A DNA stretch of 64,000 bases from Tridacna crocea (Eukaryota > Mollusca > Bivalvia > Cardiida > Cardiidae), in NCBI GenBank assembly GCA_943736015.1, contig OX031071.1:34752619-34816618 (forward strand), written 5' to 3'. Below the pieces are notes generated by a model that saw only the letters and a program-made list of their open reading frames with translations, made no database searches and had not been told where the DNA came from. Numbering within the stretch: position 1 is the first letter of the stretch; each line of letters starts with the position of its first letter. Below, in pieces: positions 42,863 through 55,645 of this stretch. The position numbers and the translations under genes were made by a program.

Positions 42863-43040
42863 CCCTTTGCTTCACAATTTGGAATTTTAATAGAATTGAA
42901 AGAGACGGCTTTTAATTGTCTGTTTTTGTATTAGCCGTCATTTGTTTAACCAAATCCAACACATTGAAGGCCTCTGTTTGTTCCACTATAGATCACTTTT
43001 GAAAACATTGTAGTGAAAGCAGAAATTTATATAATTGTAC
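42859..43040 (+). repeat. TTAA palindromic MITE, degenerate, chained
   Basis: Starts TTAACCCTTTGCTTCACA from the shared TTAA; TTTTGAAAACATTGTAG further in. Confidence 0.5.
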
Positions 43041-43077
43041 TTAATTATTCATTCTAAGACAATTTACTGTATATCCT

Positions 43078-43164
43078 TACCAAGCATTCCCTAGTTATTA
43101 TGATGCTTTTAAAGAAAATAGAAACCAATGAGGGAAAAAGAGAAATTTATGGTAACCAGCATTT
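43078..43164 (+). repeat. TTAA palindromic MITE, left half cut by a Helitron-like element
   Basis: Runs from TTACCAAGCATTCCC to GGTAACCAGCATTTT, then breaks exactly where the element at 43165 begins. Confidence 0.65.
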
Positions 43165-43536
43165 TTAGCTCTACTGGCTTTCAGCCAGCAGAGCTTATGT
43201 CATGGCTTGGTTTCCGTCGTCCGTCCGTCCATATGTCTGTTAGCAATTTCTTGTGTGTGCAACTCCTCCTACAGTTTCCATTGGAATTATTTGAAACTTG
43301 CCACAATGAATCTCCATGATGCCTAGTTGTGCCCCTGGGTCTTAGAATTTGGATCGCTGTTTGCGTTCTTAAATTATCTGCACCTGATTTCTGGAATTAT
43401 CAACTTTTCATTTTGAATTTTTGTTCAGGCTATAACTTCCATGCTATGAAAGGTATCAACTTGAAACTGCATACACTGATAGAACACATTATGGAGAATT
43501 GCAGTGCACATGAACCATAACTCTGCCACTGTTATT

Positions 43537-43978
43537 AGCTCACCTGAGCACAACGTGCTCAGGGGGAGCTATTGTGACCGGTCATTGTCCGTCGTCCGTC
43601 CGTCCGTCCATCTGTCCGTCCGTCCGTTAACAATTTCTTTAAAAATCTTCTCCTCCAAAACCGGATGGCCAATCTTGATAAAACTAGGCAGGAGTGTTCC
43701 TTGGGTGAAGCTCTACAAAACTTGTTAAAAGAATTTAATTCCATCAAAAACTCTGGTTGCCATGGCAACAAGATGGCTGAAAATGGAAAAAATCTTTAAA
43801 AATCTTCGTGTGACAAACCATCAGGCCGGGAGCATTCATATTTTGTATGAAGCATCATTGGGTGACCCTTTACCAAAATTGTTAAAATTATTCCCCTGGG
43901 GTCATATTTTGGCTTTGCCCGGGCACACCCTATTTTACATAGAAACAAAGAAGAAAAGCTTTAAAAAATCTTCTTCTG
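43537..43978 (+). mobile_element. Helitron/HINE-like element, 5' part (H2), nested
   Basis: The 5' hairpin AGCTCACCTGAGCACAACGT / GTGCTCAGGGGGAGCT is followed by (GTCC)n to 43626 and GCTCTACAAAACTTGTTAAA-type sequence. Cut by the MITE at 43979. Its 3' end is not found. Confidence 0.65.
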
Positions 43979-44216
43979 AACTAAGAAAATGTAGGTTACT
44001 ATTATTTTCTTCTTTTTTAGGTCACTAAAGAAAAAAAGCTATGAAAAACATTGTGAGAAAAGAAGAAAATAATAGTAACCTACATTTTCTCAGTTCTACA
44101 CAATGATATCTACCCTTTTTGACAAAAGTTTTACTAATTTGAAGGTTTATTATGTTGTCTGCAACATCTTTAAATTATGACCAGTTATAAAAATTTTGTC
44201 TTCTGGTTATAGTTAA
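43979..44216 (+). repeat. TTAA palindromic MITE with an extra inverted core arm
   Basis: The core at ~44052-44095 (ATAATAGTAACCTAC) is preceded at 43979-44019 by a reverse-complement copy of itself. The right end is decayed (CTTCTGGTTATAGTTAA). Confidence 0.65.
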
Positions 44217-44550
44217 AGAGGGTCTTGTTACAAACCATTCTGGCTGGGGAAACATCAATATGTTTTATTGAAGTTGCAGGATCTGTTTGATTGGATAACT
44301 TTGCCACCCTTACTTTTTTTAGTTGATTGGATAACAAAATGCCTTATCACAACAGTAAAGCCCTGTCCCTCTTTGTACTAGATCACCAGTAGGTCAACAA
44401 ACCTTTACCAGAACTAACAAGAGCTTCGCAGAGCAGCGCATATACGCCCGAAGGGGCTTGTCAGTGAAATGAGTTCCATTGATGGATGGGCCATGAATGA
44501 AGAGTAGTTATTCTCCATGATATCTGAAAAATATTAAAGGGCAATAACTA

Positions 44551-44591
44551 TTTGGACTAGTCTAGAATTTTATCCTTTGGTAAAGAATTAA
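44551..44591 (+). repeat. TTAA palindromic MITE, right-end fragment
   Basis: TTTGGACTAGTCTAGAATTT followed by CTTTGGTAAAGAATTAA. Confidence 0.6.
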
Positions 44592-45098
44592 AGAGGGTCA
44601 GAATGTCTTGATGATATCTAGGATGAGCTGGAAAATGGGTCATGTTAGGTGTTCTTTACATGTTTTACAGGTTGTTCTTTTACAAACCAATTGAATGTCT
44701 TCATTGACTGACGCAACCAGAGCAAAAGCCTGCAGCGCATGAAAGTCCCTGATCAGCCTTAATATATCATGGTACCCAATGGAAAATTAAATACAGTATC
44801 TGTTATTCGGATCACATGAATTGTGTATTGTATAAGTTTGTTGTTGTATGCAGTGTAGTATGTAAATTTTGAATAGCTGTAAATAGTATATGTTGATTTT
44901 TTTCATCACCAAACCTTATTATTGTAATCACCATTATCATTAATTGTGTTTTTTCTTTGATTATCTTTGTTTATTTTTAACTCTATTCTAGATCAGAATG
45001 CACTTATTTATACATTGTCTTTGATTATTTATTTGTTAAAAAAATCTGTGTACTTTGTCAACTTTTAACATGTCACCCACGACAACAGCTCACCTTTG

Positions 45099-45162
45099 CA
45101 GGAAGTGTGGACATAGATCAGCTAACGCATTTGCATTGCCAGCGCTACGTCCACACTTCCTG
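45099..45162. repeat. Hairpin, 18 bp arms
   Basis: CAGGAAGTGTGGACATAG and CTACGTCCACACTTCCTG are near-perfect complements, with a second weak stem inside. Lies in unrecognised DNA inside H1. Confidence 0.6.
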
Positions 45163-46654
45163 GAAGTTTATAGGAAGCATGGATTTGAGGAGATATTATT
45201 TGTTATGATCGATTTCTCGTTTAACTTATTATCTGGTGTGAATTTTGATGAAACATTATAGAAATGATCCTGGCATAGTTGTCTTCAGAATTTCTTGAAT
45301 GTGATTCCTTCAAAATCTGTGGCTGTCATGGCAACACAGCTGAAAAAATATTGAAAATCTTGGAAGCTGTTCAGCTTTGAAACCATAAGGCTTTGGGCTA
45401 CTAAATTTGGCATGTAGTTTTATCTGGTAGACCTCTTCCAAGTTCATTCAATTATTCGCCCTGGACACCCTGGGGACTTATACAGAAAAAACTTTAAAAT
45501 CCTTCTGGTATCTAGCCATAAGGTGCTGGGTTACCAAATTTGACTTGTAGCTTTATCTAATAAAGACTGCCCAAATTATAGCCCTGGGGTCAAATTTAGC
45601 CCCGCCCTGGGGGGGTCAGAAGTTTTCTATTGGTTCTCGTATCTAGCCATCAGGCCTGGGGATACCATACTTGGCATGTAGCTTTATGTAGTGGATGTCT
45701 ACCAAAGGGGCCCAATTTATAGCCCTTAGGTCTAATTTAGCCCAATACCAGAAGTCACAAGTTTTACATGGGTTTGTGCAGGAAACACTTCAAAAATCCA
45801 ATTTTATTTGCATGAAGCCTAGGGCTACCAAATTTTGCATGTAGCTTTGTCTGGTGGACATCTACCAGGAGAACTCAGATTATGGCCATGGGGTCAAGTT
45901 TGTTCATACACCGGGTTCTCAAGTTTTGCAATGGCATTCATTGAGAAAACGTTATAAATCTTCACCTCGCTAGCCATAAGGCCTACGACTACCAAAATTA
46001 GCCCTGATCAGGACCCTTATGTTTTACAGGGTCTTTTATTGAGGAAGATGTAAAAATCTTTAAGTTTATAACCACACATTCGAGACGTGTATTGTTTGGG
46101 ATACGGTTTTATCTTGTGGACGTCCACCAGGATTCAAGTTATTATAGATTTGTGGTAAAAGAAAGCGTTGCCCTGGGGTCATAACTTTCTCAAGAGGTTT
46201 TATAGAAAAAAAAACCTCTTTATGTCTTTCAGTTTGAAACCAATTTACCAAGTATTGTAATGTTTGGCTAGTAGTGTTTTTACTTATTAGCCAGTGGAGT
46301 GATACAGGGCTATCACGGTGCTCTTGTTTTCAACACCATTACCATTTTTCAACACACTGAACCTGGTAAGATGGGAAAAAGAGATAGGATTCATTCAACT
46401 TGGACCGTAATGATTATGAGGTAATAAACAATGTTCGTCAAACATTCAGAATAAAATCAGTTAATACAAGTCTGAAATGAAAATGAATGCAGATTCGGGA
46501 CTAGAAATATGCCAGATATTTACAAAGTGATTATGTTATCTAGTACACTTCACCATTTCCAAACATATGGAAAAATCTGATACATATTTGTAAACAGTAA
46601 TCAAGCAATCAAGAAAGAAGACCTTGATATCAATTATGCCAAAATCATGAAATC

Positions 46655-46762
46655 AGAGTCATATTATTCTACATTAGAATGCATATTCTATGCAGTCTGA
46701 TCTTGACCTACACAGTCAGCTAAAGTGTCCATAACTGGTCTCTAGCACTGCAAGGGTTACTT
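46655..46762 (-). repeat. Family B hairpin repeat
   Basis: ATGCATATTCTATGCAGTCTG, ATCTTGACCTACACAGTC, CACTGCAAGGGTTA. Partial copies also at ~32455-32530, ~42432-42490 and ~63085-63175. Confidence 0.6.
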
Positions 46763-46859
46763 AGAAATGCAAAATATTGAATTTGAGAGATTTCACCACT
46801 GCAAACAATTTTTTAATGGTCTCTACCTGATAAGAGTTACAATCATTATACAGAGTTTT

Positions 46860-48107
46860 GGGGGGGGGTATATAGGAGTCAGCTTGTCAGTCGGTCGGTC
46901 CATCAGTCCGTCCGTCGGTCTGTAGCTTTTTGTCCATTCTATTTCTCATAAACTACTGGAAGAATTTTATTCATAACTTCACAGGTAAACTCAGTATCAA
47001 GCAGAGATGTGCATATGAAATGTTGGTTATGGTTCATTGATTTTTCACTGAGTTATGGCCCTTTCATGAAATTTCTTGTCCGCTCTTTTTTTCATCAACT
47101 ATTGGACAGATTTGGTTCAAACTACACCAATAGACTCAGTATCAAGCAGAGATGTGCATATTTTGATTATGGTTTATTTAGGTTTCATGGATTTATGGCC
47201 CTTTGATGATTCTGGACAAATTTCCTTTTCATACTTGAATTTTGTCCGGAGCATATCTCCAAAACTATACTAGCTAGGGTCATGAAATTTCATGGGTGGA
47301 TAGATCTCATCGAGGGGGAGTGCAGTGCAAAGGAATCAAAACTCTTGCTTGCTTAATTTTTGAGTTATTGCCCTTGTGTTGTGTTTTATACTTGAATTTT
47401 GTCAGGAGCATATCTCCAAAACTATACTAGCTAGGGTTATGAAATTTCATGGGTGGATAGATCTCACCAAGGGTGGGGCCGCAATGCACAGGAATTATAA
47501 CTCTTGGTCGCTTTATTTTTGAGTTAGTGCCTTTTGTCGTTTTTCATACTTGAATTTTGTCCGGAGCGTATCTACAAAACTATACTATGTAGCTAGGGTT
47601 ATGAAATTTCATGGCTGGATAGATTTCACCAAGGGGGGAGTGCAGTGCACAGGAATCATAACTCTTGCTCACTTAATTTTTGAGTTATTGCCCTTTGTTG
47701 TTTTTAATACTTAAATTTTGTCCGGTGAATATCTCCAAAACTATACTAGCTAGGGTTATGAAATTTCATGGGTGGATAGATCTCATCAAGGGGGAGTGCT
47801 GTGCATACGAATCATAACTCCTGCTCCCTTAATTTTTGAGTTATTGCCCTTTGTTGTTTTTCATACTGAATTTTGTCCAGAGCGTATCTCCAAAACTATA
47901 CTAGCTAGGGTTATGAAATCTCATGGATGGATAGATCTCATCAAGGGGGAGTGCAGTGCCCAAGAATCATAACTCTTGCTCGCTTATTTTTAAGTTTTTG
48001 CCCTTTGTCGTTTTTCATACTTGAATTTTGTCTGGTGCATGCCCCAGCTTTACAACTTGGGGTAAGATGGGCGTATCTTGCGACAATTTGCCACTCTTGT
48101 TCAACTC
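46860..48107 (+). mobile_element. Helitron-like element with ~156 bp tandem core (T), copy 1
   Basis: Begins with TATATAGGAGTCAGC and a GTCGGTCGGTCC microsatellite. Five to six units of TTTTGTCCGGAGCATATCTC...GAGTTATTGCCC follow (~47226-48040). The 3' end is GGGGTAAGATGGGCGTATCTTGCGAC then CTCTTGTT. No transposase. Frames within the units are repeat artefacts. Confidence 0.75.
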
Positions 48108-48562
48108 TTACTTTTGTACTCAACCATTCTGCATTCTGTGACAAAGACCTGTTTGGTGGCAAGGAGCTGGGGGGGGGGGATATGATCACGTAGAGTGATA
48201 GCTCTAGTTTATTTCAAATTTGTAAACTTGTTAAATTTGTAGAAGTTGTAGACTATTTTTGAAAAGTTTCTGTATATTGTGCTGCTGTATTAGAATTTAA
48301 TCTGTTGATTTTTAAAAGCACTGACGGAAAAGATGTACAGAAATGATAGTCATATTAAATCGCAGAGAAGAATGTGTCGTGGGTAATGGAGCGGTTGCTC
48401 ATCATGATTGATGCCTACTTTTCCTTAAATGTTTTCCAGGACTATAGTTACAGATACATCTTTGTGTTGGACTTTATTGATTTGTTGATTTGATATAAAT
48501 TTTAAAAAGAATGAAAAAAATGTTTCAGACAAGTTAGATAAGGATTGTAAAAGAGAAAAGGG

Positions 48563-48777
48563 CTTTACCCCTGTGCCACACTATTCCGACTTTCAACAAG
48601 TCTTTCGAGAACATTAGAAGAAAAGAACATGCTGATAACAGTATTTTCTCCTTGTTTCCACAATCTTTCCTTCTCAAGCATGGAAAATGTCCTTCATTTT
48701 AGCCACAGAAATTTTCATCTGCAAATGTTTTCAACTTGTATGGGTCTAAAGTTTTGTCATGTGGGAAAAATGGTTAA
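48563..48777 (+). repeat. TTAA palindromic MITE, diverged
   Basis: CTTTACCCC start; AACATGCTGATAACAG core; right end CATGTGGGAAAAATGGTTAA. Confidence 0.7.
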
Positions 48778-48920
48778 CAAATCATGTGTATATACATGTG
48801 TTATTTATAAATAATAGCCACACCCATTTATGTATTTTTGTTTTTTCATTTAGAACAAGAGAGAAATAAGAGAAGACTTTAATTTGTATAGTTATAGTTA
48901 CTAGAAAGAGTAGATATGAC

Positions 48921-50395
48921 TTAACTCATTATCAAACAACAAAGTTTTAGGCTTGTTCAAATTGAAAGTATTTGCAGATGACAAAATGAAAGTTCTGAAA
49001 CTTTGAAATTTGTTTTGTGAAGGGTAGAAAACATTGTGGAAAAAGGAGAAAATGCTGGTAACCAGCATTTTCTCTTTTTTATATACCCGTCGAAGACGGG
49101 ACGTATTATGGGATTACCCGTGGCGGGCGGGCGTCCGGGAGGGCGGGCGTCCGGGCGGGCGGGCGGCGTCCAGTTCTTTGTCCGGAGCATATCTCCAAAA
49201 CTATACTACCTAGGGTTATGAAATTTCATGGGTGGATAGATCTCACCGAGGGGCAGTGCAGTGCGCAGGAATCATAACTCTTGCTCGCTTAATTTTTGAG
49301 TTATTGCCCTTTGTCATTTTTCTTACTTGAATTTTGTCCGGAGAATATCTCCAAAACTATACTACCTAGGGTTATGAAATTACATGGGTTGATAGATCTC
49401 ACCGAGGGGCAGTGCAGTGCGCAGGAATCATAACTCTTGCTTGCTTAATTTTTGAGTTATTGCCCTTTGTCGTTTTCCATACTTGAATTTTGTCCGGAGC
49501 ATATCTCCAAAACTATACTACCTAGGGTTATGAAATTTCATCGGTGGATAGATCTTATCGAGGGGCAGTGCAGTGCGCAGGAATCATAACTCTAGCTTGC
49601 TTAATTTTTGAGTTATTGCCCTTAGTTGTTTTTTTATACTTGAATTTTGTCAGGAGCATATCTCCAAAACTATACTACCTAGGGTTATGAAATTACATGG
49701 GTTGATAGATCTCACCGAGGGACAGTGCAGTGCGCAGGAATCATAACTCTTGCTTGCTTAATTTTTGAGTTATTGCCCTTTGTCGTTTTCCATACTTGAA
49801 TTTTGTCCGGAGCATATCTCCAAAACTATACTACCTAGAGTTATGAAATTTCATGGGTGGATAGATCTTATCGAGGGGCAATGCAGTGCGCAGGAATCAT
49901 AACTCTAGCTTGCTTAATTTTTGAGTTATTGCCCTTAGTTGTTTTTTCATACTTGAATTTTGTCCGGAGCATATCTCCAAAACTATACTACCTAGGGTTA
50001 TGAAATTTCATGGGTGGATAGATCTCAAATAGGGGCAGTGCAGTGCACAGGAATCATAGTCCTTGGTTGCTTGATTTTTGAGTTATTGCCCTTTGTTGTT
50101 TTTCATACTTGAATTTTGTCCGGAGCATATCTCCAAAACTTTACTAGCTAGGCTTATGAAATTTCATAGGTGGATAGATCTCATCAAGGGGGAGTGCAGT
50201 GCACAGGAATCATAACTCTTGCTTGCTTTATTTTTGTTTTTCATACTTGAATTTTGTCCAGTGCATGCCCCAGCTTTACAACTTGGGGTAAGACGGGCGT
50301 ATCTTGCGACAATTTGCCGCTCTTGTTCCACAATGTTTTCTAAATGCTTCTTTCACAGGGTCGTCAAAAGTAGGATTTGTGTGGTGATAGGTTAA
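48921..50395 (-). repeat. TTAA palindromic MITE split by a 1.25 kb Helitron-like insertion
   Basis: The left part is 48921-49080 and the right part 50328-50395, with TTAA at both outer ends. The break lies in the second palindrome arm. Removing 49081-50327 restores a normal ~228 bp copy. Confidence 0.92.
49081..50327 (+). mobile_element. Helitron-like element with ~156 bp tandem core (T), copy 2, inserted in a MITE
   Basis: Starts ATATACCCGTCGAAGACGGG (5' hairpin) and a GGCGGGCGTCC microsatellite. About seven units follow, with TGTCCGG near 49335, 49491, 49804, 49961 and 50117 (155-158 bp spacing). Ends GCGACAATTTGCCGCTCTTGTT. Both ends are fixed by the interrupted MITE palindrome 48921-50395. 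Confidence 0.88.
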
Positions 50396-50664
50396 AAGTC
50401 AAAGAAAAACAATTGAAAACAACAGTTTTTAGCTCTATGTCATGGTCGGGTGTCCGTCATGCGTCCGTCTGTGAGTGTGTCCGTCCATACGAAGCCATGC
50501 AGGAAGGTGTGGTCTCCCGTAACACACGCCCTCTTATTTATTGATGATTCAAAGCCTTATTAGAGAGGAAGTATGATTTTGGACAAGCCGCTATCCTACG
50601 AACAACGTCTGTAACAAAGAAACAAATAAATGCATAGGTCAAATACCAACCGAATCGGTTTGGA

Positions 50665-50760
50665 AGGGGGTTCTAAACCGTGCGGACAAGATCTTCGTTT
50701 TTCGAGGATTAATGTACCAATACTATAACCACTGAGCCAATGACATACTAGTATCTCTCT
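50665..50760 (-). mobile_element. tRNA-Lys-like SINE head, decayed
   Basis: The minus strand has TTGGCTCAGTGGTTATAGTA, ATTAATCCTCGAAAAACG and a degraded B-box. Same layout as 19820-19915. Confidence 0.55.
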
Positions 50761-51254
50761 TCTTTTTCCATTTGTAATTTTAATTTTTCTTACTCAATAA
50801 TACTTTTAAAGTCTCTCTGAGACACAAGAATAAGAGACGGAGCAGACGAGTCAAGTATTTCTTCATCAACTAAAAACTAAACAATAGAGTTGTTATTTTC
50901 ATGCTTTAACATAGTACTTTTAATCGCAGTCAGTTTATAATGAGAAGCAAGATCTAACAAATCAGACATTTTTGGCAAATATATCAACCCTTGTGACGGC
51001 TCAGCAATAAATTTTTCAAGATCAAAAGACACAATTGCTCTCTGCTGGTTGAGTAGAATAAAATTAAAATTTAAATTCTAATTCTATTTTTATTTCTATT
51101 CGTTATCTAATAAAATTCAGTATTGTGACAAGTTCAAAATAATTTCAAAGTATACTAGTATCCAGAATTACTAGATGATCAATCCCGAAAGAGCCCCCAA
51201 TTTCTGTTACGAGACAAAGGCCGTAACAAAGAAACAAATGAATAAACGCATGGT

Positions 51255-51345
51255 AGAAATTAAGGGAGCGGGAGGTATTCGAACCCCAGAACTCCTGGAC
51301 CAAAGGTCAATACCTTAAATACTGAGCTATAGAGATATCTCCCTG
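51255..51345 (-). mobile_element. tRNA-like SINE head
   Basis: The minus strand has CTATAGCTCAGTATTTAAGG, then TGGGGTTCGAATACCTCCC. It is followed by the same GGAAGCCATGCAGGAAG tail as at 19945 and 50490. Confidence 0.6.
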
Positions 51346-52624
51346 ATGCAGTAGTCAAGTGTGTATTAAAATCGGGAGGAAGCCATGCAGGAAGTAGTCT
51401 CCCGACTTTTATTTATATCATCCTCCTCTCTGAAACTACCCATCCAATTTTGATGAAACTTCACAAAAATGATCCTGCCGTGGTCCTCTCTAGAATTCCT
51501 TGAAAAAAGTCCATACCTTCAAAAACTCTTGTTGCCATGGCAACAAAACTGAAAAAAGATTTAGAATCTTTGGAAATATGTTTGTCTGAAATGATGAGGT
51601 CTAGGGCTACCAAATTTAGCATGTATCATTATCAAGTGGACCTCTACCAAGTTCCTTCATATGATAGCCCTGGGGTCAATATTGGCCCACTCTGGGGGTC
51701 ACAAGTTTTTTATTGGCTTATGAGGGGAAAAACCCCCTCTAATCTCTAGCCATATGGCTTAGAGCCACCGAATAGGGCATGTATCTTTATCAAGTCGGTG
51801 TCTACCAAGAATGCCCAAAGTAATAGCTCTAAGCTAAAATTTGGCCTGGCCCTGGGGGTCACAATTTTTATATGGGCTTATATAGGGAAACTTTAAAAAA
51901 TATTTTATTACGTAGCGATGAGGCATAGAGCTACCAAAGCTGGCATGTAGCTTAATCTAGCTGGTGTCTACAAAGGGTGCCCAAATATGGCCCTGAGGTC
52001 AAATTTGGCCCCGCCACAGGGGATCACAAGTTCTACATAGGCTTCTATTGAGAAAACTTTCAAAAGCTACTTGTACTTACGCGTAAGGCCTAGACTACAA
52101 AATTTTGCTTGTAACTTTGGTCGTAGGACTCTACCAAGAGGCCCCCAAATTCTAGTATTGGGGTCAAGTTTGTCCCGAGACCAGGAGTCACAAGCTACTT
52201 GCACCTAGCCTCAAGGCCTAGACTACCAAATTTTGCTTGTAGCTTTTTTAGTGGGCCTCTACCAAGATGAGTCTCTGGTTTTATAGGGCCTTTTCTCGAG
52301 GAACCTTTGATAATCTTTTTGTTTATAACCACACATTCTAGACCTGTATTATTTGGTATGGGACTTTATCTTGTGGACCTCCATGAGGATTCAAGTAATT
52401 TTAGCTTTGTGGTCAAAAGGGAGTCATAACTTTCTCAAATTTTATGGAAAAAAAATTTAGTATGTCATTAAATATGAAACAAATTGGCCAAGTATTGTAA
52501 TGCTTTGTTTGTAGTGTTATTACTTATTAGCCAGTGAAGCGATACAGGGCCATCATTTCTATCAATATAAATGTCTATCCATAATATTAAATGTTCTTAA
52601 AAACATTTATCAAAAAAATGTCCT

Positions 52625-52836
52625 AATGACATTTTTGGAATACATTGCTAAAAAAAAAAAAAGAAAGAAGTGAGTCAAAAAGGAGCACATGCTGGTTACC
52701 AGCATTTTATCCTGTTTCTTTAATGTTTTCTACCCTACGAATTTCCAAAATTAAGGCTAAGTGTAGCTTTTAATTTGTTATCTGCAAATGTCTTCAATGT
52801 GAGCAAAGCTAATATTTTGTCGTTGAGTAAAGAGTA
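52625..52836 (+). repeat. TTAA palindromic MITE, diverged
   Basis: CATGCTGGTTACCAGCATTT core, TTTTCTACCCTACG, TTGTTATCTGCAAATG; ends GAGTAAAGAGTAAA. Confidence 0.75.
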
Positions 52837-54309
52837 AAATTAACAAAACAAATCAATATAATTATGTATTATCCATGTAAGATATTGATCTAATTACACT
52901 TGCATTCTTGTTTTAACACCTGAGCATGAATTGCTCAAAGTTAGCTTTTTTGATCGCCCAATGTTCGTTGTCCATCGTCCAAAATTTCTTTATACCTCTT
53001 CTCCTTCTAAAACTCCAATCTTAAAGCAAGTTGGTAGGGATGTTCCCTGGGTGAAACTCTATTATAGTTGTTCAAGAGATCTAGTTTCACCTGTAACTCT
53101 GGTTTCTATGACAACCAAAAAGAAAAAAAAAACTTTGAAAATCTTCTTTTCTAAAACTAGAGGTCAAAGAGCTTTGATATTTGGTATGAAGCATCTCCTA
53201 GCGGACCTCTACCAAGTTTCTTTATATGATGCCCCTGGGGTCAAAACTGGCCCTGCCCCTGGTGTTACAAGTTTGAAACATAGGACCAAAGAAGGAAACC
53301 TCAAAAATCTTTTCTCTGAAAGTGGAAGGCTTAGAGCTTTGATATTTTGTATGTAGCATCTCCTAGTGGACCTCTACCAAGTTTGTTCATTTGATGTCCC
53401 TGGGGTCCAAACTGGCCCTGCCCAGGAGCCACAAATTTGAACATATGAACTAAAAGGAAAACTTTAAAATTCTTCTTCGAAACTAAAAGGTTTAGGGCTT
53501 TGATATTTGGTATGTAGCATCTCCTAGTGGACTTCTCCCAAGTTTGTTCATATGATGCTCCTGGGTCACATTTCGAATCAAGGAACCAAAACAATAAAAC
53601 TTTAGAATTCTTCTTGTCTGAAACAGGAAAGACTAGAGCTTTAATATTTGGAATTTAGCATCTCCTAATGGACCTCTACCAAGTTTGTGTATACGATGCC
53701 CCTGGGGTATAAACTGGCCCAACCCCAGGGGTCACAAGTTTGAAGATGGGAACAAGAAAGGAAAACTTTTAAAATTCTTCTGTGAAACTAGATGGTGTAG
53801 AGTTTTGATATTTAGTATGTAGCATCTCCTAGTAGACTTTTACCAAATTTATTCATATGATGCCCATGGACTCAAAACTTGCCCCATCCCGGGCCGGTCA
53901 CAAGTTCAAACATAAGAACGTGTAAGAAAAACTTTGAAATTCTTCTCTGAGACTAGACTGCGCACAGCTTTGATACTTGGTATGCAGCAGCTCATATTGG
54001 ACCTCTACCACGTTTGTTCATATGATGCCACTGGGGTTAAAACTGTCCCCGCCCAGGGTTTCACAAGTTCGAAAGAGAGAAACAAAGATGGAAATCTTTG
54101 AAAATCTTCTTCTCTGAAACAAGATGGCGTAGAGCTTTAATATTTGGTATGTAGCGCCACCGAGTAGACCTTTACCAAGTTTGCTTATTTTATACCCCTG
54201 GGGTCAACACTGGCCCCGCCCATGAGGTCACAAGTTCGAAACATAGGAACTTAGAAGGAGAACTATGAAATTTTTCTTCTCCGAAACTAGAAGGCATAGA
54301 GCTGTGATA

Positions 54310-55645
54310 CGAGGGGTGTTCGAAAAGTTTCGGGACGATTAGCGTCATTCTTTTATTTATTAAGATTTTTTAATGATTTTTTCTGTAGTAATAGCTACAA
54401 CCGTTTTCTACAGGTTAATCGAAACAAATATACGAAGATATACGCCACATGTGATAAATGATCACTATAGCAACGTCACGTCTACGTGAGCGGGGCACCT
54501 TGACGTTACTTTACAAAACAACTTCTTTTTAATTGCAAGTATCAATCACAATAAGCACTCCAGTATGATTCTGAATTGTGAATGAAACAAGCATTCGCTC
54601 GAAGGGTGCACCGTCTACTACCTGCCATCAAAAGCTACAGTGAGTCGGAGACAGAAAGGCTTTCCTGAAACAATATAGAGAACGCGCTGACAGGTTCTTG
54701 GTATTCATTATTACTGCCGATGTAACTTGGATTGGTTAGTCTGATCCGGAGGCCAAGCAAGACAGTTCTGTTTGGAAAATCCTTAATTCACCCCTGCCTA
54801 CAAAAGCAACAGTGAAACGTTTTATTTATTGAAATGAACGGAGTTATTCTCTGCCACACACTACCAATTAGGAAGACAGTCACAGCGCAGTATTACTTTG
54901 ATTTTTAACATCATTGTACATAAATGATATTATCATTTTATATGATGACAGAATTGGTTGGTGACACCAGTGATTCATAAACATAATTTCGTTTTGCATG
55001 TATATAGATCCATAGGTTCAACCATGCATAAGCTCGTTTCAGGTGCGCCGACATGAGTTGATCGGGGCTGTATAGGAGAAACGATCAAAAGAACCCAGCG
55101 CATTCGACTGACATCACAACAACGCCACACCTTATCCTTCATCAAAAAAGTACCTGCTGATAGATAGAGGAACACTATTGTTTATCAACCATACTCCCCT
55201 GACTCGCACTGTGTAATGTTTGGTTACTCACCACTATGAAGTGTTATTGATGCAGTCACTGTTTCGACGACGTCCATGACCTTTCCGTCGTGGTCAGGGA
55301 ATATATAAGGAATATTCCATCATCAGACTTCAAAAATTGTATTAATTCGTGCGTACATAGGCATCAGAGGCGCATGAGGCACACCATGGATTATTTTGAA
55401 TACCCACGACTATCTTAGATGTTTGCAAAGACAAAGTTTTAATTCGGTGCATCAAGGTGCCCCGCTCATGCCGACTTGACGTTGCTATGGTGACAATACA
55501 TCACGCGTTTCGAGTATCTTCTTTTATATGTTTCAACCAACCTATAGAATATGGTTGTAGCTGTCATTACCGAAAAACTCATTAAAAAATATCAAAATTT
55601 AAAAGAATGGTGGCACTTGTCCCGAAACTTTTCGAACACCCCTCG
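54310..55645 (+). mobile_element. Mariner-type element, 1336 bp, decayed
   Basis: Terminal inverted repeats start CGAGGGGTGTTCGAAAAGTT and finish with its complement; similarity extends ~200 bp inwards on both sides (GTGCCCCGCTCA / GAGCGGGGCACC). TA flanks at 54308 and 55646. The ends are typical of mariner elements. Confidence 0.9.
54560..55260 (+). pseudogene. Relic of a mariner transposase
   Basis: Broken by stops and frameshifts. At ~55111-55135 ACATCACAACAACGCCACACC corresponds to the mariner HHDNARPH block with the catalytic Asp codon changed to Asn. At ~55186-55232 CAACCATACTCCCCTGAC matches the QPYSPDLAPCD block, shifted in frame after SPD. No usable product. Confidence 0.6.

Larger units (their letters stand above)
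43165..46328 (+). mobile_element. Helitron/HINE-like non-autonomous element with tandem core (H1)
   Basis: The 5' end folds (AGCTCTACTGGC / GCCAGCAGAGCT) and is followed by a CCGT-rich microsatellite. The 3' end has GCCAGTGGAGTGATACAGGG, a stem-loop and CTCTTGTT. The 5' and 3' subterminal sequences are complementary. The body (45250-46270) has decayed tandem units with GCTACCAAATTTGGCATGTAG. Nested inside are a second 5' end (43537) and MITE pieces. Comparable to pearl/HINE elements of bivalves; the class assignment is inference. Confidence 0.65.
50426..52556 (+). mobile_element. Helitron/HINE-like element, H1 family, with SINE insertions
   Basis: 5' end TTTTTAGCTCTATGTCATGG with CCGT-rich run; 3' end TTATTAGCCAGTGAAGCGATACAGGGCCATCA. 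The core units (51430-52530) match those at 45250-46270 (CTTTATCAAGT/CTACCAA, GCCCTGGGGTC). 50490-51400 holds two tRNA-like SINE heads and their flanks. Confidence 0.6.

Noticed and set aside
47772..48193. Overlapping 66- and 88-codon frames
   Set aside because: They arise from the ~156 bp tandem units of the Helitron-like element and recur with the units.
52931..53356. 141-codon frame
   Set aside because: Lies in the 5' part and first core units of the 52916-57682 element; same sequence recurs in neighbouring units without an open frame.
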